Shown: piece by piece, positions 8,781 to 17,532 of the stretch
Position numbering within the stretch: position 1 is the stretch's first letter
Layout: every line of letters starts with the position of its first letter
Source of the DNA: Gammaproteobacteria bacterium
GTDB lineage: Bacteria > Pseudomonadota > Gammaproteobacteria > Steroidobacterales > GCA-2729495
Assembly (NCBI GenBank): GCA_030746435.1
Contig: JASLMV010000002.1
Location: 1 to 64,000 of the forward strand
DNA length: 64,000 nt
Direction: 5' to 3'
Program-made: the position numbers and the translations under genes
Notes under the pieces: model-generated
The model's input: only the letters and a program-made list of their open reading frames with translations
Databases searched by the model: none
What the model was told of the DNA's origin: nothing

Positions 8781-9938
8781 CTACAAGCAGTACTTCCTTA
8801 CAAACTCCTGCAGATACCTGATGGTCGGCTCTATCTGGTCCAGTTCCAGGTACTCGTCCGGCTGATGCGCCTGGTTGATCGAGCCCGGGCCCATCACCAG
8901 CGTCTCGATGCCCATTTGCGTCAGAAACGGCGCTTCCGTGGCGTATGCCACCGCCTCTGCAGATGCCCCGGTCAGCTTCTGGGCCGTTGTCACGATGTCG
9001 GCGCTCGCTGGCGTATCCATGGGCTCGGTGCCTTCGTGCAGCGCCTCGAAACTCACTTCCAGCGCAGGATCGGCGCTTTGAGCGGCATTTTCGGCACGCT
9101 TGTGCAGCTCTGCGCGTAATTCATCCCGATTTAGACCCGGTATAAATCGCAGGTCTATCTGCAGCTCGCAGCTGCCGCATATGCGGTTCGGGTTGTCGCC
9201 GCCGTGTATATGGCCCAGGTTCAGGGTGCTGTACGGGATCTTGAAGGAATCGTTAGTGAAAGACTCCTTTAAGTCATCACGCCAAGTTATTAATTCAGAA
9301 ATGATTTTATGCATACCTTCAAGTGCATTCCTGCCGAGCCCCGGATCGCTGGAATGGCCGCTCTGCCCCTGTACGCGGATCGCTTCCATGAAGATGCCCT
9401 TGTGCATCCGGATAGGCTTCAGGTCCGTGGGCTCACCAATCACGGCGTAACGCGCTTTGGGTTTGCCGGCGGCCACCAGCGCCCGGGCGCCCGCCATGCT
9501 GCTTTCCTCGTCGGCGGTGGCCAGCAAGATCACCGGTTGTTTCAGACTGGCCGGATCGAGGTCTGCACAGGCCGCCATGGCCAGTGCAAGAAAAGACTTC
9601 ATGTCGGCCGTGCCGAGGCCGTAAAAGCGGTTGTTGCGTTCCGTCAGCGTAAACGGGTCGCTGGACCACAGTTCCTCGTTGTAGGGCACGGTGTCAGTGT
9701 GGCCGGACAGGATCAGGCCGCCCTCGCCTTTACCCAGGCTCGCTATCAGGTTCTGTTTGCCGGGTTTGCCGGGCAGGTCCTGGATTTCGACCTGCCACCC
9801 TGCCCCCTCCAGCCGTGCGGCCAGCCCGGCGATGACCGGCGCGTTCGGCATGTCCCATTCGGCAGACACGCTGCTGACCGACGGCGTGCCGATCAGTTCG
9901 CGGATGTGCGCATGCAGTGCGTTGGTGTCGATGCTCAC
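8781..9938 (-). CDS. argE: Acetylornithine deacetylase (ArgE)
   Basis: A 385-residue M20-family metallohydrolase that releases acetate from N-acetylornithine in the linear arginine pathway. The metal and catalytic motifs are SGHTDTVPYN (His, Asp), YGLGTADMKSF (bridging Asp), ATADEESSM (catalytic Glu pair) and VIGEPTDLKP (metal Glu). QSGHSSDP is in the dimerisation domain and GPGSINQAHQPDEYL holds the last metal His. The IGEPT and GTADMK patterns favour ArgE over the related DapE. The start is GTG at 9938 with a weak ribosome site. It lies 20 bases downstream of ccmI on the same strand, so it may be read through from the ccm operon. Confidence 0.88.
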   Translation of the reverse strand: MSIDTNALHAHIRELIGTPSVSSVSAEWDMPNAPVIAGLAARLEGAGWQVEIQDLPGKPGKQNLIASLGKGEGGLILSGHTDTVPYNEELWSSDPFTLTERNNRFYGLGTADMKSFLALAMAACADLDPASLKQPVILLATADEESSMAGARALVAAGKPKARYAVIGEPTDLKPIRMHKGIFMEAIRVQGQSGHSSDPGLGRNALEGMHKIISELITWRDDLKESFTNDSFKIPYSTLNLGHIHGGDNPNRICGSCELQIDLRFIPGLNRDELRAELHKRAENAAQSADPALEVSFEALHEGTEPMDTPASADIVTTAQKLTGASAEAVAYATEAPFLTQMGIETLVMGPGSINQAHQPDEYLELDQIEPTIRYLQEFVRKYCL

Positions 9939-9958
9939 TAAACGGCTGGCATTAATGC

Positions 9959-10969
9959 TTAGTCGACTACAGAGTCAATGAGTATATCGGCCTTCAGATT
10001 GCCGTTGTCGTCTGCTGCAGGAATCGCTTCACCGTAAAGGTCGCCGCTGGCTGCAATCGGGTCGCCGCTTTGTGATATGCGGGCAATGACTTCAAGTTCC
10101 CGCACGTCCGCCAGGCTGCGGCCGGGCACCATCAGGTTCGCGTCGCCGAATTCCAGCGACTGCGGAAAACTGCCGACGGAAACGCGCCTGACGGCCAGCG
10201 GTGGCCGTGGCTGGTTGACATCGCGCGCGATCAGAAATAAATACCGGTTCGCGGTGTCCTGTTGTGCGAGTTCCGGGCTGATACTTACGGTGGCGCTGAT
10301 AACGGTGCCGGCAGCTGCGGGTGCCGCGCCGCCCATCGAGGCGAGTTGCTGTTGCAGGGCCATGCGCGCATCCGCCGGCATTTGCGGGTCGTTGAGCACC
10401 ACGGTCCAGCGTTTGACAGCCAGGTCGTTCTGGCCCCGAGCCGCGGCGCTTAGGCCCCCATACCAGTTTGCCCTGGAATCATCGGGCCGCTCACTCAGCG
10501 CGAATTCCAGCAAATCGACTGCGCTGGTTTTGAGTGTGTCGCGGTTCGCCAGTATCAGGGCCTCGGCATAACTTATAGACACGTCCACATCCTTGCCGTC
10601 GGTTATCTCCCATGCCCGGCGCCAGGCGTCGGCCGCATCTGCATAGCGTTGCAGCCGGAGATAGGTGATGCCCAGCATCGAGAGGCCGTCCACCGTGGGT
10701 TCCAGGCGCATACGCTCGGCGAGGTTGCTCACCAGTTCGTCGACAGGCGGTTCTGAACCGGACGTTTGTGCCACGGACGTTCCGGCCTGCTCCTCATAGG
10801 AAGTTACCGACGAATATATCGTGTAGACCGCGACCGGAAAGGCAACGATGAGAACCGGCAACACGATACCGACCGCGCCTTCCTTGCGGTATTTCAGAAG
10901 CGGCACAATGACGAAGAGCAACGCGAGCAGCGTCAACCCCGCCCCGCCTGCATAAATCAATCCGTTCAA
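9959..10969 (-). CDS. ccmI: Cytochrome c maturation protein CcmI
   Basis: A 336-residue inner-membrane protein with two N-terminal transmembrane segments and a periplasmic region containing TPR-like helices (for example MLGITYLRLQRYADAADAWRRAW). CcmI binds the C-terminus of apocytochrome c and presents it to the CcmF/CcmH ligation complex. The start is a TTG at 10969 whose last bases overlap the ccmH stop (TTGA), with GAGGA upstream, so translation is probably coupled. The C-terminal 100 residues (from VISATVSISPEL) form a beta-rich domain found in long CcmI/CycH proteins. It is the last ccm gene of the operon. Confidence 0.88.
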   Translation of the reverse strand: MNGLIYAGGAGLTLLALLFVIVPLLKYRKEGAVGIVLPVLIVAFPVAVYTIYSSVTSYEEQAGTSVAQTSGSEPPVDELVSNLAERMRLEPTVDGLSMLGITYLRLQRYADAADAWRRAWEITDGKDVDVSISYAEALILANRDTLKTSAVDLLEFALSERPDDSRANWYGGLSAAARGQNDLAVKRWTVVLNDPQMPADARMALQQQLASMGGAAPAAAGTVISATVSISPELAQQDTANRYLFLIARDVNQPRPPLAVRRVSVGSFPQSLEFGDANLMVPGRSLADVRELEVIARISQSGDPIAASGDLYGEAIPAADDNGNLKADILIDSVVD

Positions 10970-11379
10970 GGCGCATCCTCATCGACAGGCAGGTTTTTGC
11001 GTCGCCTGACGTTCACGACCAGCGCGATAAAACCGACGGTCAACAACACAATCGGACCGAGCCATAACACCAGGTTCCAGGAGCGAAAGCGCGGTCTGTA
11101 CAGGACGAAATCGCCATAGCGTTCGACCAGGAAATCCTTGATCTCGGTTTCGTTACTGCCCTCCTCGATCATGCGGCGGATTTCACGCCGCAAATCCGCC
11201 GCCAGCGGCGCGGTCGAGTTAGCGATACTCTGGTTCTGGCAAACAAGGCAACGAACCTCTTCGGTAATCCTCTGGTACAGCTCGTCCTGGACCGGGTCCT
11301 CGAGCTTGTCCGACGGGTCGATTGCATGCGCCGGGAGCGACAGCCACAGCAGCAACGAAAACGTGAGTGCACGGATCAA
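10966..11379 (-). CDS. ccmH: Cytochrome c maturation protein CcmH
   Basis: A 137-residue exported, membrane-anchored thiol-redox protein. It has an N-terminal signal peptide (ending SLPAHA), the CcmH motif VRCLVCQNQ with active-site Cys44 and Cys47, a helical bundle, and one C-terminal transmembrane helix (LWLGPIVLLTVGFIALVVN). It reduces the CXXCH cysteines of apocytochrome c before heme attachment. The start is TTG at 11379, overlapping the ccmG stop as TTGA. It overlaps ccmI by 4 bases. The length fits the short CcmH type, with CcmI as a separate gene. Confidence 0.92.
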   Translation of the reverse strand: MIRALTFSLLLWLSLPAHAIDPSDKLEDPVQDELYQRITEEVRCLVCQNQSIANSTAPLAADLRREIRRMIEEGSNETEIKDFLVERYGDFVLYRPRFRSWNLVLWLGPIVLLTVGFIALVVNVRRRKNLPVDEDAP

Positions 11380-11930
11380 CTGCCCGCACCTGCAAGCATG
11401 GCGCGCGCGGATGTGATGCGCGGCAGGAATTCGGCAGCCCAGATTTCCGGTGTCAGCGGACCGATGTGCTTGTAACGGATGATCCCGTCAGCGTCGATCA
11501 GAAAGGTTTCCGGCGCGCCGTAAACGCCCCAGTCGATACCGGTAATATTGTCGCGATCTACCGCGTTTACCTCGTACGGATTGCCCCGTTCCAGCAGCCA
11601 TTTCAATGCAGCCTGGCGTTCGTCCTTCCAGTTGAGTCCGTAGATGGGCACATCGGTTGTGTGTGCGATCGTCAGCAGCATATCGTGCTCGCGGGCACAA
11701 CCGGGGCACCAACTCGCCCAGACATTGAACAGGCTGATCTTGCCCCTGAATTCCCGCTCGGTCATGCGTCGCTGGTCATCGTAAAGCGTAGGCAGATCGA
11801 ATGCGGGCGCTGCCTTGTCGATGAACGGCGAACTTACGAGCGTGGGATCTTTGTAAAGGCCCTGGTAAAAAATTGCGACCATGCCGGCGAACACAGCAAC
11901 AGGAATCAGGAATTTAAGTTTGCCGGCCAC
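11376..11930 (-). CDS. ccmG: Thiol:disulfide interchange protein CcmG (DsbE)
   Basis: A 184-residue thioredoxin-fold protein held in the membrane by one N-terminal helix (residues 5-22) and facing the periplasm. The active site is WASWCPGCAREH with Cys74 and Cys77, followed by the cis-Pro region APETFLIDADGII. It supplies reducing power to CcmH or apocytochrome c. The start codon is GTG at 11930. It overlaps ccmH by 4 bases and is 11 bases after ccmF. The Cys-Pro-Gly-Cys pair differs from the Cys-Pro-Thr-Cys of E. coli, a common variation. Confidence 0.92.
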   Translation of the reverse strand: MAGKLKFLIPVAVFAGMVAIFYQGLYKDPTLVSSPFIDKAAPAFDLPTLYDDQRRMTEREFRGKISLFNVWASWCPGCAREHDMLLTIAHTTDVPIYGLNWKDERQAALKWLLERGNPYEVNAVDRDNITGIDWGVYGAPETFLIDADGIIRYKHIGPLTPEIWAAEFLPRITSARAMLAGAGS

Positions 11931-11941
11931 GGGATGTCAGC

Positions 11942-13894
11942 CTATGCGGTTGCAGTCGCACCGTCGGCGGCTGCTTTCGCAGTTACGCGCTGACGGTAGC
12001 GCGGATCGCTGATAGCGACCAGTCCGCCGATCACCATCACGATACAACCCAACCAGATGAATCGGATCAGCGGTTTGTACTGTATGCGCACGCTCCAGGC
12101 ACCTCTGCCGAGTTGTTCGCCAAGCGCAATGAACAGGTCCCTGCCCAACCCGCCCTGGATGCCGGCCTCGGTCATCGGGTTGGTCTGCACACGGTACACA
12201 CGCTTTTCGGGTTTAAGTTGCGTTAATTCGGTGTCGTTGCGGGACACGGTAAACACGCCCTGTATCCCCTCGTAATTCGGCCCCGTAATCGGCAGCGTCT
12301 CGTCGAAACGGAAGGTATACCCGCCGATTTCACGCGTGTCACCGGGCCGCATGCTCTCGTCGGTAACCACCGTGTACGCAGACGTTACCGTGATACCGAG
12401 TACAGTCAGACCCAGCCCCAGGTGCGCCAGTTGCATGGCTACCATGCCGCGCGTAATGCGCGGGCCTTTGCCGACCACTTTCTTCGCCGGATCGATGAGT
12501 GAAGCAATAACCGTCCACAATCCAATCGTCACACCGACCGCCGTCAACAGCGACACGCTGCCGAAGACCAGCCACGGTATCAGTACGCCCGCGACCAGGG
12601 CGCCGAGTGCCGGCCACTTAAGCCTGCGAAACAATTCCCGTGGGTTGGCGCTGCGCCACGCGGTGTGCATGCCCACGCCTACCGCAAGTACCAGCGGCAA
12701 CATCGGAAACAGGAACACGAGTTCAAAGTACTGCGGCCCTACCGAGACCGAGCCGAGGTCGAACGCACCAAAGACAAGCGGCCCGAGCGTGCCGAGCAAC
12801 ACGACACCCGCCGCGATGACCAGCAGGATGCTGTTCAACAGGATAAAGGTCTCGCGTGAAAACGGGGCGAAACCCACCCTGGTCTCCAGCGAGCTGGCGC
12901 GGTATGCATACAAGGTCAGCGATGCACCTATCACGATGCCCAGGAATATCAGGATAAACAAACCGCGCGCCGGGTCGGACGCAAACGCATGCACGGAGAC
13001 AAGTACGCCGGAACGTACGATGAAAGTACCCAGCAGGCTCAGCGAAAACGCCGCGATGGCCATCAGCAAGGTCCAGCTTTTGAACAGGCCGCGTTTCTCC
13101 GTAACGGCGAGCGAATGCATCAACCCGGTACCCACGAGCCAGGGCATGAAGGCTGCATTTTCGACCGGATCCCAGAACCACCAGCCGCCCCAACCGAGTT
13201 CGTAATAGGCCCACCAGCTTCCCAGCGCGATACCCATGGTCAGGAACAGCCAGGCAGTCGTCGTCCACGGGCGCGTCCAGCGTGCCCACTGCTGGTCCAG
13301 GTTGCCGGCCAGCATCGCTGCGATGGCAAAGCCGAAAGCAACAGAGAAGCCGACGTAGCCCATGTACAGCATCGGCGGATGGATGATGAGTGCAGGATCT
13401 TGCAGCAGCGGGTTCAGGTCGCCGCCATTGAGCGGCGCCGGAAACAACCGGTCGAATGGATTGGAGGTCAGCAGGATGAACAACATGAAGCCGACCGCGA
13501 TCATGCCCATCACTGCCAGCACGCGGGCCACCACAGCATTCGGTAGGGTCTTGCTGAACGCAGCGACAGCACTGGTCCATAAGCCCAGGGTCACCGACCA
13601 GAGCAATAACGAGCCCTCGTGAGCGCCCCATACCGCCGCGACCTTGAACATCGTGGGCAGTGCGGTATTCGAATTCATTGCAACGTATTTGACCGAGAAG
13701 TCATTTTGCAGGAAAGCTACGATCAGGCAGCCGAAGGAAATTACCAGGAAGAAAAACTGCGCATGGGCCAGCGGCCGGGTCGTCGCGATCCAGGCCACGT
13801 TGCCCTGCTGTGCGCCGGCCAGCGGCAAAACCGACTGCAGCACGGCAATACAAAGGGCAATGACAAGAGCAATGTGGCCAAATTCAGGGATCAT
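11942..13894 (-). CDS. ccmF: Cytochrome c heme lyase subunit CcmF
   Basis: A 650-residue polytopic inner-membrane protein of the heme-handling family. The tryptophan-rich WWD signature GGWWFWDPVENAAFMPW lies near residue 240, and conserved heme-ligand histidines lie in AAVWGAHEGSLLLW and in the loops around it. A large periplasmic domain precedes the last transmembrane helix. CcmF takes heme from holo-CcmE and, with CcmH and CcmI, joins it to apocytochrome c. The length is normal for the family (about 640-660). It sits between ccmE and ccmG with gaps of about 10 bases. Confidence 0.95.
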   Translation of the reverse strand: MIPEFGHIALVIALCIAVLQSVLPLAGAQQGNVAWIATTRPLAHAQFFFLVISFGCLIVAFLQNDFSVKYVAMNSNTALPTMFKVAAVWGAHEGSLLLWSVTLGLWTSAVAAFSKTLPNAVVARVLAVMGMIAVGFMLFILLTSNPFDRLFPAPLNGGDLNPLLQDPALIIHPPMLYMGYVGFSVAFGFAIAAMLAGNLDQQWARWTRPWTTTAWLFLTMGIALGSWWAYYELGWGGWWFWDPVENAAFMPWLVGTGLMHSLAVTEKRGLFKSWTLLMAIAAFSLSLLGTFIVRSGVLVSVHAFASDPARGLFILIFLGIVIGASLTLYAYRASSLETRVGFAPFSRETFILLNSILLVIAAGVVLLGTLGPLVFGAFDLGSVSVGPQYFELVFLFPMLPLVLAVGVGMHTAWRSANPRELFRRLKWPALGALVAGVLIPWLVFGSVSLLTAVGVTIGLWTVIASLIDPAKKVVGKGPRITRGMVAMQLAHLGLGLTVLGITVTSAYTVVTDESMRPGDTREIGGYTFRFDETLPITGPNYEGIQGVFTVSRNDTELTQLKPEKRVYRVQTNPMTEAGIQGGLGRDLFIALGEQLGRGAWSVRIQYKPLIRFIWLGCIVMVIGGLVAISDPRYRQRVTAKAAADGATATA

Positions 13895-13903
13895 GGGTCT
13901 GCT

Positions 13904-14368
13904 TCAGGTCGGGTCTTCTACCAGCGTGTCCATCGCATTGGCCGGATGGCCCTTTTCTTCGAGCATCTTTGCAACTTCGGGGCTCATGTAGTTTTCGTCG
14001 TGCTTGGCGAGTACTTCGTCTGCCACGAACACTCCGTCTGCGCGCAGCATGCCGGTTGCAACCATGCCCTGCCCCTCGGTGAACAGGTCGGGCAACACGC
14101 CAGTGTAGGAAACAGTTACGATCTCTACGTTATCGGTAACCATGAATATTGCTTCGAGGCTGCCCGGCTCGCGGTGGAAACTGCCGTCGACGACCAGTCC
14201 GCCAAGCCTGAAAGCTTTATCAACAGGCGCTTCGCCCTTAACTATTTCTTCGGGCCCGAAGAAATACATGGTGTTCATGTCGAGTGCGCGCAGCACGAGC
14301 GTCGCCGCGATGCTTACACCGACGAAAACAATAGCGACCGCTAGCATGCGTTGTCTGCGTGGAGTCAT
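13904..14368 (-). CDS. ccmE: Periplasmic heme chaperone CcmE
   Basis: A 154-residue protein with an N-terminal membrane anchor (residues 8-27) and a periplasmic OB-fold. His123 in LAKHDENY is the expected covalent heme attachment residue and Tyr127 the conserved axial partner (HxxxY). FFGPEEI and FRLGGLVVDGS match the family core. It carries heme from CcmABCD to CcmF. The ATG overlaps the ccmD stop, and AGGAAAGG lies 6 bases upstream. Confidence 0.93.
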   Translation of the reverse strand: MTPRRQRMLAVAIVFVGVSIAATLVLRALDMNTMYFFGPEEIVKGEAPVDKAFRLGGLVVDGSFHREPGSLEAIFMVTDNVEIVTVSYTGVLPDLFTEGQGMVATGMLRADGVFVADEVLAKHDENYMSPEVAKMLEEKGHPANAMDTLVEDPT

Positions 14369-14532
14369 GGTGTCCTTTCCTGGCTACTGAGCCGTTGTCT
14401 TTTCAGGCGTTCCCGCGTATTGGCCAGGTTGCGCCGTGCAAACCAAACGATCGCAACCAGTACAACAAAGCTGAGGGAATACGCACTCCATACATAGGTG
14501 CCGTAACCACCCATTGCAAAAAAATCGCTCAT
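14365..14532 (-). CDS. ccmD: Heme exporter accessory protein CcmD
   Basis: A 55-residue gene that fits exactly between ccmC and ccmE, overlapping each by 4 bases. The product begins MSDFFAMGGYGTYVW, has one transmembrane helix (about residues 16-31) and then a basic tail with RRNLANTRERLKR. These are the hallmarks of CcmD, which helps release holo-CcmE from the CcmABC complex. I read the frame directly from the sequence: ATG at 14532, TGA at 14365-14367. Confidence 0.9.
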   Translation of the reverse strand: MSDFFAMGGYGTYVWSAYSLSFVVLVAIVWFARRNLANTRERLKRQRLSSQERTP

Positions 14533-15278
14533 GCACCACGCCCTTCCCTACCGATGAGTTCGCCAACCCAGCGGGCATTTTTCTCGCGTTCAAGTACCTG
14601 TGCGCGGATTCCGGTCATGAGTAGCGCCAGCATGAGTAACTGGTACGCGAGAATCATAACCAGTAACGGCCAGAGCATGTCGGCCGCAATCGACGGCGCT
14701 TCCAGTTTGCTTAAAGACGCCGGCTGGTGGAGTGAGTTCCACCACTCCACCGAAAAATGAATGATAGGAATGTTCACAACGCCGACCACCGCAAGCACGC
14801 CGCTCGCGCGGTCGGCCTGCCTGGTTTCGGCCAGCGCCTGGCGCAGGAACATATAGCCAAGGTACAGAAAAAACAATATCAGTTGCGAGGTCAGCCGCGG
14901 ATCCCATACCCACCAGGTGCCCCACATAGGCTGACCCCAGATAGCGCCGGTCACCAGCGACAAAAAAGTGAATGCAGCACCGATAGGTGCGCAGGCAACC
15001 GCGACACAAAATGCGAGTTTCATACGCCAGATCAGTCCGATAGCCGATGCCACGGCCATGGTCACGTAGGAAAACATCGACAGGTACGAGCTTGGCACGT
15101 GCACGTAGATGATCCGGTAACCGTCGCCCTGCATGTAATCTGCCGGCGCCACGATCAGGCCGCCGTACAGCCCGATGCCCAGCAGTATCAGTGCCGGCCA
15201 GAACAACCACGGCTCCAGTACCGTCGCCGTGCGGTAGAAGTGTGGCGGTGATGCAAGTTTATGAAACCAGGTCCACAT
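14529..15278 (-). CDS. ccmC: Heme exporter / heme-handling protein CcmC
   Basis: A 249-residue protein with six transmembrane helices. The WWD signature GQPMWGTWWVWDPRLTS lies near residue 125, flanked by the histidines that bind heme (VHVPSSYLSM and the IIHFSVEWWN segment). CcmC loads heme onto CcmE. It ends 4 bases into ccmD. About 120 bases separate its start from ccmB, the largest gap inside the operon. Confidence 0.94.
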   Translation of the reverse strand: MWTWFHKLASPPHFYRTATVLEPWLFWPALILLGIGLYGGLIVAPADYMQGDGYRIIYVHVPSSYLSMFSYVTMAVASAIGLIWRMKLAFCVAVACAPIGAAFTFLSLVTGAIWGQPMWGTWWVWDPRLTSQLILFFLYLGYMFLRQALAETRQADRASGVLAVVGVVNIPIIHFSVEWWNSLHQPASLSKLEAPSIAADMLWPLLVMILAYQLLMLALLMTGIRAQVLEREKNARWVGELIGREGRGA

Positions 15279-15400
15279 AGTTTTTATTCGGTGTCAGCGC
15301 CGCCCGTTTTCGGCGCGCGGCCATATTACTACAGAGGGGCTGTCGTATTTACGCTGAAACGCCCGGTTCCAGTGCCTTTCGCCGCGCTGCAGGGGCATGT

Positions 15401-16069
15401 TCAATCGAGGCTCACCCGTACCGCGGCCGCCGTCGCGAACGGCGCCAGTGTCAGTGCCAGCACGCTGATGCCGCCCAGCAGATACAGTGGCCCGGCGATG
15501 GATTGTCCCGAGGCAGCCAGGTCAGCTGCCCGGGCACCAAAGATCAGCACCGGCACCGTGAGCGGCAGCAACAGGAGCGCGAGCAAGCCACTGGCCTGGC
15601 GCAACCCGGCCGTGAGTGCGGCACCGACCGAACCGATCAGGCTCAGCGCCGGCGTACCGGCCAGCAGGGTGAGTACGAGTCCGGGTATCGCGTCTACCGG
15701 CATACCGAAAGCGAGCACCAAAACGGGCGACAGCACGACAAGCGGTAACTCGGTGACCAGCCAGTGCGCTATCGTCTTGGCCAGCAACATGAAACTCAGC
15801 GGTTCCTTATCGAGTGCCAGTTGTTCGAGGGTGCCGTCCTCGAAGTCGTCCCGGAACAGGGAATTCAGTGACAGCAGGGTTGCGAGTAATGCTGCCACCC
15901 AGATCGCACCCGGGCCGATATTGTTGAGCATCTCGATGTCCTGCCCTACCGCGAGCGGGAACAGCGTGCAGACGATGATGAAAAACATCAGCGGCATCAC
16001 GAGGTCGGACCAGCGGCGTACCGCCACCGTCAGTTCGCGTCGCAGGACCAGGAGGAATGCGCTGATCAT
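15401..16069 (-). CDS. ccmB: Heme exporter permease CcmB
   Basis: A 222-residue inner-membrane permease with six predicted helices. It opens with a cytoplasmic FLLVLRRELTVAVRRWSD and contains LNSLFRDDFEDGTLEQL, the conserved loop of CcmB that meets the CcmA ATPase. With CcmA it forms the ABC unit that drives release of holo-CcmE. Its ATG overlaps the ccmA stop (ATGA), so the two are translationally coupled. Confidence 0.92.
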   Translation of the reverse strand: MISAFLLVLRRELTVAVRRWSDLVMPLMFFIIVCTLFPLAVGQDIEMLNNIGPGAIWVAALLATLLSLNSLFRDDFEDGTLEQLALDKEPLSFMLLAKTIAHWLVTELPLVVLSPVLVLAFGMPVDAIPGLVLTLLAGTPALSLIGSVGAALTAGLRQASGLLALLLLPLTVPVLIFGARAADLAASGQSIAGPLYLLGGISVLALTLAPFATAAAVRVSLD

Positions 16070-16701
16070 GTATCGCCTCCCGGGAGTTCCAGTATGGTTT
16101 CCCGGTCAGGTTCGACCTGGCTGGCCTGGTGGGCCGCGATCATCAGCAGGCCGCCCAGCGACAGGTGGTGGTTAAAACGTTTGCCGAGCCACTCGATACC
16201 GGCCGCATCAAGGTTGGTAAAGGGTTCGTCGAGCACCCAGAGTTGTGCGCCCGAGCCGAGTACCCGGGCCAGCGCCGCCCGGCGTTTCTGGCCGGCCGAC
16301 AGGTTGCGGGTCGGCAGGTCAGCGCATGCGGTCAGGCGCAAACCGTGCAGGAGTTCATTCTGGTTGGTATGGCGGCCACGCAGTATCGCTGCGAAGCGCA
16401 GATTCTCGCGGGTACTCAGGTCGCCCTTGAGTCCGTTCGTGTGGCCGGCGTATGCAAGGTGGGCATAAAAGTCGGGCCGGTTGCGGTGAACGGCAACACC
16501 CTGCCAGAGGATTTCTCCCGTTTCCGGCTGGCTCAGGCCGCACAGCGTCCTTAGCAAGGTGGTTTTGCCGCAGCCATTCGGGCCCCGCACGGTCAGTGCC
16601 TGCCCCGCCTCGAGCCGGCCGGTGAGACTTTGCTGCAGGCAGCGATCGCCCCGCCACAGGGCCAGTTCCCGCCATTCGAGCCTGTAGCTTGCAGTATCCA
16701 T
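16066..16701 (-). CDS. ccmA: Cytochrome c biogenesis ATP-binding protein CcmA
   Basis: A 211-residue ABC ATPase. Walker A is GPNGCGKTTLL, the signature motif is NLSAGQKRR, and Walker B is LWVLDEPFTNLD. The frame extends to 16782, but I chose the ATG at 16701 (MDTASYRLEW), because the extra 27 residues are not family-like and an AGG lies just upstream. It is the first gene of the ccmA-ccmI operon, whose promoter should lie in the 230 bases shared with the divergent Spy-like gene. Confidence 0.92.
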   Translation of the reverse strand: MDTASYRLEWRELALWRGDRCLQQSLTGRLEAGQALTVRGPNGCGKTTLLRTLCGLSQPETGEILWQGVAVHRNRPDFYAHLAYAGHTNGLKGDLSTRENLRFAAILRGRHTNQNELLHGLRLTACADLPTRNLSAGQKRRAALARVLGSGAQLWVLDEPFTNLDAAGIEWLGKRFNHHLSLGGLLMIAAHQASQVEPDRETILELPGGDT

Positions 16702-16929
16702 ACGCGCCTGAGAGTCCCTGAACCTTCCCTGCCCTATGGTGCGGCAGCGTAGCCCCATAAGGCACCGGGACGCAATAGCCAAGTATTACTGTAGATATCC
16801 CTGTTAACAGACTGTAAACAAAAAACTTTCTATTCAACCCGGCTTGGTACAACTGTTGTGGTAAACCCTAGCTACAGTGAGGCGTTAGTGCTTTATGATG
16901 CAGGAATAGTTACACAGGAAGGATTCCTC

Positions 16930-17532
16930 ATGACTCATTCAATGAAATTAGCAGGCGCGTTGCTGCTGGCGTGTTTCGTTACCCTGACCGCGCAGGCGGG
17001 TGCCCACAAATCAGGCGCGGACGGCGACTCCGGTGACCGGCACGGCCGGCATTTTGGCGGCAGACACTTTGGCGGACCTCGCGGCGGTATGGACATGATG
17101 CCGGGCTTCGGTAAGGAAATAGACCTCTCCGATGAGCAGAAAGAGGAGATGGCGGCACTCATGGGCATTTACGGACCGCGGTTGAAGGAACTGCGCGAAC
17201 GCGGTGACGCGAAGCGTAAGGAACTCATGGCCCTGGCGCCGGACGACCCCGCATACGATGACCTGACCGAAGACGTTAGCGAAGACGTCGGCAAGGCCGC
17301 GGCCGAGCTCGTGGTCCTGTTGGCCGAAATGCAGGCGAACGCATATGGCATCCTCACAGATGAACAGCAGGCCAAGTACCTCGAACTGCGGGCGAGCAGC
17401 AAGGAGCGCATGCAGGAGCGGCGGGACGCCTGGCGTGAGCGGCGCGAACAGTATCGCGGTAAACGCGGTAAGCACAAGCACGGCGACCACGATCACAGCA
17501 AGCACGACCATGGTGACGAGGACGACGGTTAA
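16930..17532 (+). CDS. Spy/CpxP-like periplasmic protein with His-rich tail
   Basis: A 200-residue exported protein. AGGAAGG lies 7 bases before the chosen ATG at 16930, and the product begins with a signal peptide ending LTAQAGA. The mature protein starts with a Gly/His/Arg-rich stretch, then a helical region holding LSDEQKEEM and LTDEQQAKYLELR, two copies of the LTxxQ pattern of the Spy/CpxP family. The tail carries about seven histidines alternating with Asp, Lys and Gly, a likely metal-binding sequence. Spy-type proteins act as periplasmic chaperones or metal-stress sensors. The gene is divergent from ccmA, and its stop overlaps that of the next gene. Confidence 0.75.
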   Translation: MTHSMKLAGALLLACFVTLTAQAGAHKSGADGDSGDRHGRHFGGRHFGGPRGGMDMMPGFGKEIDLSDEQKEEMAALMGIYGPRLKELRERGDAKRKELMALAPDDPAYDDLTEDVSEDVGKAAAELVVLLAEMQANAYGILTDEQQAKYLELRASSKERMQERRDAWRERREQYRGKRGKHKHGDHDHSKHDHGDEDDG

